Notes under the pieces: generated by a model
What the model was told of the DNA's origin: nothing
What the model saw: the letters and a program-made list of their open reading frames with translations, nothing else
Databases searched by the model: none
Shown: piece by piece, positions 15,714 through 24,637 of the stretch
Layout: each line of letters starts with the position of its first letter
How positions within the stretch are numbered: the stretch's first letter is position 1
Source of the DNA: Neobacillus ginsengisoli
Lineage (GTDB): Bacteria > Bacillota > Bacilli > Bacillales_B > DSM-18226
DNA: 64,000 nt
Assembly: GCF_030813055.1 (NCBI RefSeq)
Contig: NZ_JAUSTW010000008.1
Span: 62,001-126,000, forward strand
Direction of reading: 5' to 3'
Translations under genes and position numbers: made by a program

Positions 15714-16052
15714 TTAATCAAACACAACAACTCCTACAACATCTTCGAAAGCAATGCGGTGAAATTCACCAGAATTTACTTCAATTCGCAGCTGGTGCGT
15801 AATCGGATCGACGTAGTGAATCCAGCCAGTAATATCCCGCGTAAAGCCATCGTCCCACACCGTTATCTTTACCGCATGATTAAACTCCATTGCGTAACAT
15901 ATCCGTTGGTCGAACTCTTCCGCTTCATTTTCGTCTATTATCGGCTTTTTAATCCGTTCACTATCACGCCATAAATCACGCTGAGCCTTAATTAGCTCCG
16001 GCATACCAAAGGCAAACTGCCACTTCTTAATGCCCCGATCGCGATTAGCCAT
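15714..16052 (-). CDS. YolD-like protein, SOS-controlled
   Basis: 112 aa from ATG 16052, which has GAGGTGA 5 bases before it (the frame also opens at GTG 16061 inside that site). MANRDRGIKKWQFAFGMPEL at the N-terminus is the YolD signature; the C-terminal part (KITVWDDGFTRDITGWIHYV, then LRIEVNSGEFHRIAFEDVVG) is the usual YolD-like beta-rich domain. In Bacillus, yolD-like genes pair with uvrX/yqjW Y-family polymerases and are SOS-induced. Here a LexA box (16079-16092) sits 27 bases upstream, but the polymerase gene is missing. Confidence 0.85.
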   Translation of the reverse strand: MANRDRGIKKWQFAFGMPELIKAQRDLWRDSERIKKPIIDENEAEEFDQRICYAMEFNHAVKITVWDDGFTRDITGWIHYVDPITHQLRIEVNSGEFHRIAFEDVVGVVVFD

Positions 16053-16078
16053 AACGATCACCTCGTTATTATTATATA

Positions 16079-16092
16079 CGAACTAATGTTCG
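16079..16092. promoter_or_regulatory. LexA/DinR (SOS) box
   Basis: CGAACTAATGTTCG is a perfect palindromic match to the Bacillus SOS box CGAAC-N4-GTTCG, overlapping TATAATA-like sequence upstream of the YolD-like gene on the minus strand. Confidence 0.85.
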
Positions 16093-16125
16093 GTATGTAA
16101 ACAAAAAATATACGACGATGCCAGA

Positions 16126-16401
16126 TTACCCGTCGTAATGGTATAAACCTTGTGCGCACGCCCTACAATACAAATTACCTTTATATAATTCAGTTTCATT
16201 ATTCTCGTATTCATTACCGCAACGATTGCAATTATACTTTTTACCTTTGTGATAATTTTGTAAAAAATACGGTTCGAAATATGGTGTGAGGTTATTTACG
16301 TTTGCTTTGTAAAGCTTACCAATAAGTGATTCTTCGCTATCTAACTCTTCGTCCCATAAAGTCTTTTTTGATTGTTTATGGTAATAATCATTAAATTTCA
16401 A
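16126..16401 (-). CDS. Small zinc-ribbon protein
   Basis: 91 aa from TTG 16401 with GGGAGG 9 bases upstream. The C-terminal part holds CNRCGNEYENNETELYKGNL and YCRACAQG: two CxxC pairs 21 residues apart, a zinc-ribbon arrangement. The N-terminal half is acidic and unremarkable. Such short zinc-ribbon proteins are common in Bacillus phages and integrative elements. It lies between two YolD-like genes and 64 bases downstream of the 49-aa one, so both may share the SOS promoter at 16610. Confidence 0.7.
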   Translation of the reverse strand: MKFNDYYHKQSKKTLWDEELDSEESLIGKLYKANVNNLTPYFEPYFLQNYHKGKKYNCNRCGNEYENNETELYKGNLYCRACAQGLYHYDG

Positions 16402-16436
16402 TTAACATCGCCTCCCGATAAATTTTATGCGTGAAT

Positions 16437-16586
16437 TTAAATAATTTTCCATATAAAAAAACACCAACCACAAGGATGGTGTTCTTGGTCATTAAACATC
16501 GGACGTTGCATTTCGAATGTTAACGGGATAAAAGACTCAGGTTGCCATTTAATTTTACCTCTGTCTCGTATGACCATTTCGTTCAT
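16437..16586 (-). CDS. Short YolD-like protein (49 aa)
   Basis: The frame MNEMVIRDRGKIKWQPESFI, then PLTFEMQRPMFNDQEHHP, ends after 49 aa. IRDRGKIKW is the YolD N-terminal signature, but the usual C-terminal beta domain is absent; the end (GWCFFIWKII) spans a hairpin ACCATCC...GGTTGGTGT-like sequence. A LexA-like box lies 24 bases upstream. It may be a naturally short form or a truncated gene. AAGGGATGAACG provides the ribosome site (AAGGG). Confidence 0.65.
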   Translation of the reverse strand: MNEMVIRDRGKIKWQPESFIPLTFEMQRPMFNDQEHHPCGWCFFIWKII

Positions 16587-16943
16587 CCCTTTCTTATTCT
16601 TATTATATACAAACTAATGTTCTATGCGTATAAAAAAGGTCACATTTAGGTCCAATGAATACCTTACTTTTGTGGACATTTATTATATAAACCCGAGTTA
16701 TATGATGTTCATACCCCTGTTCCAGTTTAAAACAACTCTAAGTTCCCCGTAGAAAATAGGCATACTGTGGCATGAAATAGGCATCTAAATCAGTAACAGT
16801 GACCTACTTTAAAACATACTTTGTTGAAGAGAGTACCTGAGATATTTGGAGGTTTATCTAACAGAACTAAAAATTATCTTAATGATACTCTCTGTTCAAA
16901 TATCTGTTTTAACATATTTTATATATTCTATGGGGGGGTAAAT
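16587..16943. other. Intergenic region with SOS box and bacteriocin leader region
   Basis: Apart from the LexA-like box at 16610-16623 it holds the promoter region of the bacteriocin gene. The frame open from 16821 into the bacteriocin gene is not typical of the family's leader and was not used. Confidence 0.5.
16610..16623. promoter_or_regulatory. LexA-like SOS box
   Basis: CAAACTAATGTTCT, two changes from the perfect box at 16079; the flanking TTATTATATAC is also shared with that promoter. It sits upstream of the 49-aa YolD-like gene on the minus strand. Confidence 0.65.
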
Positions 16944-17282
16944 GTGCAAAATTTTCCAAATGAATTACAGATGTTGGGCTTGGATAATTACCAAGTTGGA
17001 GAGGCTATTCCAATAGGTCCTCACCAATTTCTAGAAGATTCACGTCGTTGCGGTCGGTGCGGTGGATTTGGTTGTGGAGGATTCCGATGCGGCGGCTTCC
17101 GATGTGGAGGATGCTTCGGCGGATTAGGCGGATTAGGATTAGGTTTAGGATTAGGTTTACTTGCTGGCGCTTGTGGTGGCTGTGGTGGCTGTGGCGGTTG
17201 CTTCGGCTGTGGCAGTTGCTTTGGCTTTGGCGGTTTTGGTTTTGGTGGTGCTTGTTCAGGACTTGGTATCGGTTTTATATAA
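16944..17282 (+). CDS. Heterocycloanthracin/sonorensin-type bacteriocin precursor
   Basis: 112 aa from GTG 16944, 5 bases after GGGGGGG. The leader MQNFPNELQMLGLDNYQVGE, then AIPIGPHQFLEDSRRCGRCG, closely follows the leader of the heterocycloanthracin/sonorensin family as I remember it (QxFxxELQxLxxxxYQ.G... then RRCGRCGG). The core is extremely Gly/Cys-rich, with CGGF and CGGC repeats and a central Gly/Leu block (LGLGLGLGLLAG). In this family Cys/Ser/Thr residues of the core are turned into thiazoles and oxazoles by a cyclodehydratase. No such enzyme, protease or exporter is in the window; precursor genes of this family are often unlinked from them. Next to the island with Wadjet. Confidence 0.8.
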   Translation: MQNFPNELQMLGLDNYQVGEAIPIGPHQFLEDSRRCGRCGGFGCGGFRCGGFRCGGCFGGLGGLGLGLGLGLLAGACGGCGGCGGCFGCGSCFGFGGFGFGGACSGLGIGFI

Positions 17283-17338
17283 AAAGAATGTGCCCCTGCT
17301 GGTTCTGCCAAGGGGTATTCCTATATTCTCTGTGAAAG

Positions 17339-17749
17339 TTAATGTTCCTTCTTCATACCTGCCTGTACAAAAATATCCAACCATATTTTTCCTTCGGTGA
17401 AAGTAATATCCTTAACTGCTTCAATAATTTTTTCAGATAAATCTGATTGTTTTTCATTCTGTTCTGCTCTTTGTTGTCTATGCCCACCTTCATTTAAAGT
17501 CCAGATATGGTTCTTCGATAAATGGTACGAAAACGGTATCATCCCAATTGCTTGCTTAGCACAATCCTGATCTACTGTATTTAGCCAATTTGTTCTGCCT
17601 TTTTCTCCTTCAAGCTTACTTATTATTAATCCTCTTTGTCTCATTAGTTGGGTTCTCTTTCCAGCCATAGGCTTTTGTTTCTGGCGATACCATCTAGCTT
17701 TACGTTTTTTATCTTTGATAATTGAACAATCGGGGCAATACTTTTGCAC
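17339..17749 (-). CDS. Hypothetical protein with N-terminal CxxC
   Basis: 136 aa from GTG 17749; the ribosome site (CCAGG) is weak. It starts QKYCPDCSIIKDKKRKARWY, a zinc-finger-like CPDC followed by a basic stretch, and ends with an acidic helical region (SEKIIEAVKDITFTEGKIWL). The middle contains NHIWTLNEGGH. I do not recognise it; the N-terminus resembles short DNA-binding proteins of phages and the frame may be 5'-truncated. Placed between the bacteriocin and Wadjet genes. Confidence 0.5.
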   Translation of the reverse strand: MQKYCPDCSIIKDKKRKARWYRQKQKPMAGKRTQLMRQRGLIISKLEGEKGRTNWLNTVDQDCAKQAIGMIPFSYHLSKNHIWTLNEGGHRQQRAEQNEKQSDLSEKIIEAVKDITFTEGKIWLDIFVQAGMKKEH

Positions 17750-17878
17750 GGCACTAACCTGGAGTTATTTAAGTCACCATCACAAGGTATACAATTTATA
17801 GAAACCATAATAATATTTTTTTTATTAATATCAGATATTTTTTAAGCCTTATTTTTTATACGTTTCCCTAATACAAAT

Positions 17879-17911
17879 AAAATCCCACTTTCCATCCGAA
17901 AGTGAGATTTC
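17879..17911 (-). terminator. Terminator of the Wadjet operon
   Basis: On the minus strand AATCTCACTTTC pairs with GAAAGTGGGATT (one G-T pair), followed by TTATTT, 28 bases after the jetC stop. Confidence 0.8.
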
Positions 17912-17938
17912 TACGTTAATCCTCAATTTATCATTGTG

Positions 17939-20900
17939 TTATCTTTTTGAGCTAACTTCCTCTCCTTGGTAAATCCGAAATGCTGGAACAATCGTGTCTG
18001 AAACAAATTCTTTTCCTTTTTCACGAATGAAATCCAATTTATAATAGGCATCAAATCTTTGGCTGATTTCCGTTTTCACAAGTTCTGGCGGAGTGACGAC
18101 GATGAATTGGAACTTCAGTTTTTCGGCAACTGCGAATATCGGGTCAAGGACATGTGCCGATGCAGCTTGTCCGAACGGATTATCACATACTAAAGGAACC
18201 CAGCTTTTATCTGATTCACTTTTAACTGATAATAACATCATCATCATAACCATTCGAGCTGATAGCTTTTGTCCTCCACTACCATCGGATTTTGTCTTAG
18301 AACCTTGATTAATTGTCTGCCAGGTTGAATAATGCTCTCTTTGCGGTTTCCCGTACATAAAGGCATTATCCGTTCGCATATTATAGACGAGTAGCTCAGG
18401 ATATCGATTTCGAAGTGATACAAATAAAATTTGCTCATCACTAATAAGTTGTTGTATTTCTTGGTCTAAGGCTAGATTATGATCATCAATCAAATCAAAT
18501 TGTTTGGTAATTTTGTTAATGGCAGCGACAAAGTGCTGCTTCAGTAGTGGCTCGATATCTTCAGCCTTTTTAGGTAAGATATCTTCTTTTAGCTGGACGA
18601 GCGGAAAGGACCCTCGTTCATTTTTTAGCTTCATTTTCGCAATCATGGAACGAATAGCCTCTGAAATGCTCATCACCTTCATGCTGGCACGGCTGGCCCA
18701 GAAGTTTTGAGCCTTTTCTGCCCTTTCTTTGTCGCGTTCTAATTGTTCCAATCCACTTTGTGAAAAACGCTTCATATTTTTAATTACGCTTTGAATATGT
18801 GTATAATGCCTCGTATCCATATGGTCTAATGTTGTTAATACTTCATTTTTAAAACGAATCTCCCAATCTTTGCCTTCAATTGTGAGCTTTAAATTACGTA
18901 ATGATTGTTCGATTTTCGCATGCTTCTCCTGGCCTTCTTCTTGAACTGCTTGATGTTCTTCACACCAGGATAAGATACACGCTTTTCCTTGAATCTTAAT
19001 TTTTTCTAAATCATTATCCGTAAATGCTGCCGCTTCCTCCTTAAGGATAACGGATAAAGTTAACAAATCCCCTTCATAACCAGTAATATTCGTTTCTGTT
19101 TCTTTTTGGCGTTTCTCAGCCTGCTTTACTTCCTCTTTCGTTAATCTAGTTTGGTCGTTAATTTCTACGGCCTTTACTTCTAAGTCAAGGTCTTCCCATT
19201 CTTCAGGCTGTTTTTCATACTTTGCCACTTTCTTTCCAGACTTGTCCCGCTGAACGGTCGCAAGCTTTAAGGAAGTTTCCGCTACTGTCACGGCCGTTCC
19301 TTGTTCCCTCTCTTCTTTTTCCGCAGTCTTCGCTTCCTTCTGTGCCGTTTGCAGCATATTTTCTAATATACTGATCGGTTCATCTGGTTCCGGAGCGTTC
19401 TTCCACTCCTCGTTATGTGTATTGAGTTTTTTCTCTAATTTCTTTTGCTGCTTTTGTTCGGATTCTTTTGTCGCTTGAATAACCAGTAATTCTCTGGCCT
19501 GTTCTTCTTTTGATTTTTGGAGCAGTTTTAGCTCTTCGATGCTTCCATTAATCTCTTCTAATAAATGTGGTGATAAGCGTGGGACCTCTTCACAAAGCTC
19601 CGCTTTTTCATCCGCAGGAAAAATCGCTTCCTCAATAAAGAAGGCGACCTCCTTTATATTTTGTTCGGTTGTAAGCTTCCATTCTACATACGTTTGATTC
19701 CAATTGTCTTGCAGTTCAACGATATACTGGTGCTCTTTACCGATTTCTTGCTGCACTATACCTAAGGCTTCCTTTTGATTCTCTTTCTCTAGTTTCACCC
19801 GTTTATTTTCTTGATGAAGAGACTTTTTAACTTCAAAATCCTCTAATGTTTCCATATCTTTTGTAAGCTTGTCGATCTTTCGCTTTGTCGTCTCCAGCTG
19901 TTCTTTTAGCTGAAGTTGTAATTCTTTCTCTTTTTCCTCTTGTGCTATGATTTCCTGTAATTTCGTCTTCTTAGAAAGAAGGGTTTCCTGTTCCTTATTA
20001 ATCGCTTTTTCAATATCACTAGAAAGCTCACTTGATAAAAACCGATCGATTTCTTTTAAAATACGACGTAAGAAGGTTTCTGTTTTTTCAATTTCATTGA
20101 GTGTATCTTTCTTTTCTTCTATTTGTTTAGCAATCTTTAATTTCCAGTTGGTGAATTGGTTTTTATCACTTAATAGTTCTTTCTCGGTTCCGTTCATAAT
20201 CACAAAGGATGATTGGTGATTTTCATTGTTCATTTCCTCGCGCATGAAAATCGGAACAGGACTTTTAAACATTCTTCCTGAAAGAAACTGCTGATTAATT
20301 TTTTGCCATTGCTGTTGACTTACAACTAAACCGTATGGAAGAAGCGGATACATCATAAGGTATTTCGCCATTTCCTTTGTACTTAAAGATTGGAGAAATT
20401 GGGTTCCATAAAACACATCAATGCCAGTCTTCTCATCAATCCATTCCTTTAATTCCTTCACATCTTTATTGGCAATCCAGAAAGGCTCATCATTTAAGGA
20501 ATGGTCCAGTTGTGTTTCCCAAAGGTCTTTTTTTATTTGTTCACCTTGTTTACTATTATTGCCTAGAAGATCTTCAATCTGTATGGCATATTTCGATAAA
20601 AGAGCGTGGGTTAACGGTGCAGTGAAATCATCTAATAATCCATGAAGTTTATCTACTAGTTTTGCTTCTTTTTGCTTTTGCCCTTCATTTGTTGCCTTTA
20701 ACTCTTCACATTTTTCTTGGGAAAACTGAATCGATTGGACGAGCGTACCATGAGAAGTAGCAAGTTGATTTTGCTTTTCACTAGATTCTTTTTCTTTTGC
20801 TTGCAGCTCTACTAACTTAGCCTTTTTGTTTTCAATTTGTTTAGAAAGGCTCTCGATAAAGCCCTTAAAGTCATAGGTTAAGCGGTCGCCAAATTCTTGG

Positions 20901-22408
20901 ATGAGCCCTTTTTCCTTAGACTCAAATGTATGTATTTGCGTATATAGAAAATCAATTTCCGTACTAAGCAGAGCAATCTCCTTTGTCTTTTGTTTATCCT
21001 GTTGCGACAGCTCCGTTCCTTTTTTCTTTAAGAATTTTTGGTACCCCAAATACTGCTTAACCGCTTCTTGTACAGATTGATAAGAATGCTCCCATTGCAA
21101 TGCTGCTTCTTTTTTGATTTCATCCATTCTATGATTCACTTGTTCTAAGCCACTATTTTGTTCCAATTTCGCTATCTGCTGTGAAAGAGAGCGAATACTT
21201 TGTTCGTTTTCATTCCACTCTTTCAATAAAGCCTGAAAGGCTAGCTGTTCTTTTCGTTCCTGTTTACCCTTAACCATCTCTTGTAAGGAAGTATGCTTTT
21301 TCCTTTCTTCCTCTAATTTCTTCTCCCAGTCCAATACCTCTCTGTGAGCTTTTGCATATTCTAAATTGTCTTTTTGATAGAGCAAATCTGCTTGCCTTAT
21401 CAATAATTTTTCTATGTCTTTCTCTAAATTAAGCAGCGATTCCTTTTCCGATTGAACCAAATGCTCTAAAGCACCAAGCAGTTGTCTTCCAACCTTTATA
21501 CTGGCTTCAACAATTTCTTTATGCTCGACTCCTTTAGCTAGGTTCTCTTCAAATGGGACAATGTCTTCTAAAAACTCCTTGTGCGCTTGCTCTCTTTTTA
21601 AGAGAACTGGCAGGTCCTTGGCAATACTTGCCTGACTCTTGAAAATCTCCACAAGATCGCTCTTTTGATGTTCCGTTCGATACAAGACTTGACTAACAGT
21701 AGGAATGATTCGTTTTTGGAACAGGGAATGATCATCCTCCGCTCCTTCAAAGTATTTCCCAACGCCGCCTTCATCCTTGTTAATGTCCTTCATAATATCC
21801 CAGTCTTTACGGTTAATTCCGTATGTATCAAGGATGCGATAGTGCTTCTTCGTATCTCGGTAAACGTCAAATCCATTCCATTTTAAATAATCCTTCAAGC
21901 TTTCGGTTTCAGCAACCTCATCATTTTCATAGATTGGAATATGCTCAAGCGCTGCCTCTTCTTTCCGTTCAAATTCTCTTGTATAAAAGATAATAGAAGG
22001 GAGGATTTTCGCTTCCTGTTCCAATGTTTTGCTTTCATTTCCGCCTTCATCGCTCATCGAAATCCGCTGTTCGGCTGAGAACATTCCTCCAGTTACCAGA
22101 TGACGGCGGTCCGCACCGTCCAATTCCCATTGAATGACAACATGAAAGGTATATGGAATAAATTGCTCTTTATTATTAAAGAAGAATTGCTGATAATATC
22201 GATTGTTTTGTTTTCCCCAAGAAGTTCCAGGTTTGAGGATTTGGAAAATGGTTTGAAGGAACACACCTTTACCTCCCCCATTCATCATCGCAATGAGACC
22301 ATTTGTTGATGTCTCTTCATTATGGAAGTTAAAAGTGGTATCTTTGTATTGTTTTTGCATGCCATCATACTTCAGGCCAACAATTCTAATTCGATGGATT
22401 TTCGGCAT
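17939..22408 (-). CDS. jetC: Wadjet JetC, MukB/SMC-like ATPase
   Basis: About 1489 aa. A Walker A loop NGGGKG sits near residue 45, long coiled coils fill residues about 270-520 and 730-1250, and the C-terminal head carries the ABC signature SGGQKLSARM (near 1380) and Walker B LVCDNPFG (near 1410). This is the SMC motor of Wadjet (JetABC is a MukBEF-like condensin that extrudes DNA loops, and JetD cuts the loaded small circular plasmid). The start is placed at ATG 22408, 9 bases after GAGG; two more in-frame ATGs lie just upstream, and all overlap the end of jetB. It is longer than the roughly 1100 aa I recall for type I JetC. Confidence 0.93.
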   Translation of the reverse strand: MPKIHRIRIVGLKYDGMQKQYKDTTFNFHNEETSTNGLIAMMNGGGKGVFLQTIFQILKPGTSWGKQNNRYYQQFFFNNKEQFIPYTFHVVIQWELDGADRRHLVTGGMFSAEQRISMSDEGGNESKTLEQEAKILPSIIFYTREFERKEEAALEHIPIYENDEVAETESLKDYLKWNGFDVYRDTKKHYRILDTYGINRKDWDIMKDINKDEGGVGKYFEGAEDDHSLFQKRIIPTVSQVLYRTEHQKSDLVEIFKSQASIAKDLPVLLKREQAHKEFLEDIVPFEENLAKGVEHKEIVEASIKVGRQLLGALEHLVQSEKESLLNLEKDIEKLLIRQADLLYQKDNLEYAKAHREVLDWEKKLEEERKKHTSLQEMVKGKQERKEQLAFQALLKEWNENEQSIRSLSQQIAKLEQNSGLEQVNHRMDEIKKEAALQWEHSYQSVQEAVKQYLGYQKFLKKKGTELSQQDKQKTKEIALLSTEIDFLYTQIHTFESKEKGLIQEFGDRLTYDFKGFIESLSKQIENKKAKLVELQAKEKESSEKQNQLATSHGTLVQSIQFSQEKCEELKATNEGQKQKEAKLVDKLHGLLDDFTAPLTHALLSKYAIQIEDLLGNNSKQGEQIKKDLWETQLDHSLNDEPFWIANKDVKELKEWIDEKTGIDVFYGTQFLQSLSTKEMAKYLMMYPLLPYGLVVSQQQWQKINQQFLSGRMFKSPVPIFMREEMNNENHQSSFVIMNGTEKELLSDKNQFTNWKLKIAKQIEEKKDTLNEIEKTETFLRRILKEIDRFLSSELSSDIEKAINKEQETLLSKKTKLQEIIAQEEKEKELQLQLKEQLETTKRKIDKLTKDMETLEDFEVKKSLHQENKRVKLEKENQKEALGIVQQEIGKEHQYIVELQDNWNQTYVEWKLTTEQNIKEVAFFIEEAIFPADEKAELCEEVPRLSPHLLEEINGSIEELKLLQKSKEEQARELLVIQATKESEQKQQKKLEKKLNTHNEEWKNAPEPDEPISILENMLQTAQKEAKTAEKEEREQGTAVTVAETSLKLATVQRDKSGKKVAKYEKQPEEWEDLDLEVKAVEINDQTRLTKEEVKQAEKRQKETETNITGYEGDLLTLSVILKEEAAAFTDNDLEKIKIQGKACILSWCEEHQAVQEEGQEKHAKIEQSLRNLKLTIEGKDWEIRFKNEVLTTLDHMDTRHYTHIQSVIKNMKRFSQSGLEQLERDKERAEKAQNFWASRASMKVMSISEAIRSMIAKMKLKNERGSFPLVQLKEDILPKKAEDIEPLLKQHFVAAINKITKQFDLIDDHNLALDQEIQQLISDEQILFVSLRNRYPELLVYNMRTDNAFMYGKPQREHYSTWQTINQGSKTKSDGSGGQKLSARMVMMMMLLSVKSESDKSWVPLVCDNPFGQAASAHVLDPIFAVAEKLKFQFIVVTPPELVKTEISQRFDAYYKLDFIREKGKEFVSDTIVPAFRIYQGEEVSSKR

Positions 22409-23132
22409 GCTCATCATCCTCTGTGGTCATTAATTTTTTTAATAATTCATAACGATCATAATCGTGATACAGATATTCAATTCGCTCAATAAGCTCTTGC
22501 TTTGGAATAGCCTTAGGAATATCATCCCGATCAAGAATGACGATCAGCCCCTCCGTCTCTAATAAGCGCATAGCACTGGCAATTAAACCGATTCTGGTTC
22601 GTCTATTGGCTTTTTTAGCCCCAAAATCATCTGTTTCCACTTCCATGTATTTCCACGTCGTCACAACTTCCTTCATATCGATTCGTTCTTCTTCTCCGAA
22701 TGTAGGCTTCGCTTTAAGAATGCTCTCCCAATTCATGATGAAATCGTTGACTTGCCGTTCTAATGCGTAGTAGCTAATCCCTTCACGCTTCGTGCGGATT
22801 TTTGCAGCCTGGTTGCGGTCTATGCTTGCTAAAAAAGACATAATGACAACGCTAATAAGATGAAAGTGCTTTTTCGTTTCGATTTGCCGATGCTTTTCTT
22901 TCATATGGGTAAAATTCGTAGCAAAGACGGAGCCGGTTGGCTGTACAACCAAATGGATTCGTTTAGGCGATTCAATGATATATGTACCTGATTCGTCTGC
23001 TAATAAAAGAACTGTTTGTCTCACTTCCGGATCAAAATAAGTCTGGAAGTGCTCGCTATTTTCTTCGATTACTCTATCTCTCAATAATGAAAAATAGACA
23101 GCTGATGCTTTTTTGATTGTTTCTGCATTCAT
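22386..23132 (-). CDS. jetB: Wadjet JetB, MukE-like subunit
   Basis: 248 aa from ATG 23132, which follows AGGAGGAG by 5 bases and overlaps the jetA stop as ATGA; seven further upstream codons are in frame but lack a ribosome site. The protein is a winged-helix type (MIRLLETEGLIVILDRDDIP-like C-terminal region, IEYLYHDYDRYELLKKLM), as in the MukE/kleisin-associated subunits (KITE-like) of Wadjet. With JetA and JetC it makes the DNA-translocating complex. Recognition rests on the operon context plus length and helix-rich, WH-like pattern rather than on a single diagnostic motif. Confidence 0.9.
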   Translation of the reverse strand: MNAETIKKASAVYFSLLRDRVIEENSEHFQTYFDPEVRQTVLLLADESGTYIIESPKRIHLVVQPTGSVFATNFTHMKEKHRQIETKKHFHLISVVIMSFLASIDRNQAAKIRTKREGISYYALERQVNDFIMNWESILKAKPTFGEEERIDMKEVVTTWKYMEVETDDFGAKKANRRTRIGLIASAMRLLETEGLIVILDRDDIPKAIPKQELIERIEYLYHDYDRYELLKKLMTTEDDEHAENPSN

Positions 23133-24637
23133 CCTTTCTCCTCCTGTACACATATTTTAAAAGGGGTCATTTTCATACGTTGCCAGAGGAAAGGCTCCGC
23201 TCGATGATCAAACACAGTTAAGATCTTCAAACCTTCAAACACTTGAAATTGCGGATATTCCTTCATTAGTTTATAAAGAAGAATTTCCCTCTCATCACTT
23301 AATGTTTCTTCCTTCCGATGCAGTACTTGAACCTTCAGCGGTTTTTTATCGAACATCATCCATAAATCAATTGTTTCAGATTCTTCAATCCATAGATCCT
23401 GCACTTCTAATGGCAAGGTTGATAAATCTGCTAATGAAAACTCTCCATATGTTTGTAAAGATTGAAAAACATAACTCCATGCCTTAATCACCGACTCCCA
23501 GTTCGTTACTCGCTGACGGGTAATGCTTTCTTCTGCCTCCTCTTCGATTACAGCATCCGTTAATTGTTTTTCATCAAATTCTTGTTCACCCCAAATCCAA
23601 TCAAGCGGCAAAATAAATTCGTTCTTCGGTGAAAATAAAGGAGAAAGCACTCTTTCTATATCCATAAAAGAATGAACGCCTTCCTTCATGAACAAATTTT
23701 CATAAATATGTTCTCGAAATGAAACCAAGCTGGTTTCCCAAAACAATGAAGGGTTTTCCGCTTTTAATTTCATCTCATATGAAATATTTTGAATAACTAG
23801 CTTGGCAAAACGATCATGCAATTGCCTGGTATGGCCTATTTTTTCTTGGAGAAGAATCAATTCTTTCTGAATAAAATCATCTTCTTCATTTCTTCGTTTC
23901 GTTTTTTCGATCATGCTCGTTATGGTACGGAAGTGAGTTTTTTCTTCTTCAAATTGCTTTTCAATTTCAACACGATTGTCGGCCCTTTGCCATTCTTCTT
24001 CAATTAATAAGATTTTGGGATTATTGATCATTTCCTTTTGAAAAGTGAATTCTTTTGCCATTAAGCGGTTTACTCGTGAAATGAGGTGATCGAGGTTTCG
24101 GGTAGCTTTTCTAAAATTACCGTTTTTTATCAACTGCATACTATAGAGCTGTTCGATTGTTATCGAGAACTCCTCAGCCATTTCCCTGCTCATAAAAATC
24201 ATTTCCTGAGAAACATCTGTGAGTTTATAAACAATCGATCCGCCCATCTCTAAATTCGTATATAATTCATCCATTGTCACATATCGGAATGTTTGCATCT
24301 CCCATGATTGTCTGATTTCATCGTAAAATAAGGCTTCAAACGGCTTACTGTACTCTTCTTTTCCCTGATATAAAAGCCCACTGGTAATCCGTTCAATCTG
24401 CTTATCGTCTGCTAAAAGCTTCATTTGTTTAATCGAATCTTCCACAATATACTTGATATCTGACTTGCGTCTATGATCATCATCATTTAATTCTCGATAA
24501 AAGATAGTAAGAAGCACTTGAATGAGAATCGTTTGGATATGAGGCTTCAACTCCCCTACTTCCATTCCCCTTCCAAGCTCAAACAGTGGATTTAATCGCT
24601 GCATTCGCTGGGCGAATCCTTCCCATGATTCGTTCAC
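23129..24637 (-). CDS. jetA: Wadjet JetA, MukF-like kleisin subunit
   Basis: 502 aa if translation starts at GTG 24637, 8 bases after GGAGG and overlapping the jetD stop as GTGA; ATG 24652 gives 507 aa but lies within the ribosome site. It begins NESWEGFAQRMQRLNPLFEL with an N-terminal winged-helix-like part, a middle helical region and a C-terminal domain, the architecture of MukF-like kleisins that bridge the JetC heads. The four genes overlap by about 4 to 25 bases in one operon, fitting stoichiometric production. Confidence 0.9.
   Translation of the reverse strand: MNESWEGFAQRMQRLNPLFELGRGMEVGELKPHIQTILIQVLLTIFYRELNDDDHRRKSDIKYIVEDSIKQMKLLADDKQIERITSGLLYQGKEEYSKPFEALFYDEIRQSWEMQTFRYVTMDELYTNLEMGGSIVYKLTDVSQEMIFMSREMAEEFSITIEQLYSMQLIKNGNFRKATRNLDHLISRVNRLMAKEFTFQKEMINNPKILLIEEEWQRADNRVEIEKQFEEEKTHFRTITSMIEKTKRRNEEDDFIQKELILLQEKIGHTRQLHDRFAKLVIQNISYEMKLKAENPSLFWETSLVSFREHIYENLFMKEGVHSFMDIERVLSPLFSPKNEFILPLDWIWGEQEFDEKQLTDAVIEEEAEESITRQRVTNWESVIKAWSYVFQSLQTYGEFSLADLSTLPLEVQDLWIEESETIDLWMMFDKKPLKVQVLHRKEETLSDEREILLYKLMKEYPQFQVFEGLKILTVFDHRAEPFLWQRMKMTPFKICVQEEKG

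Noticed and set aside
16821..16943. Longer N-terminus for the bacteriocin gene
   Set aside because: The added residues do not look like the family leader, while GTG 16944 has a perfect GGGGGGG site 5 bases before it.
17021..17311. 96-codon Pro-rich minus-strand frame
   Set aside because: It is the mirror of the Gly/Cys-rich bacteriocin gene; CC-rich complement gives Pro codons. No ribosome site.
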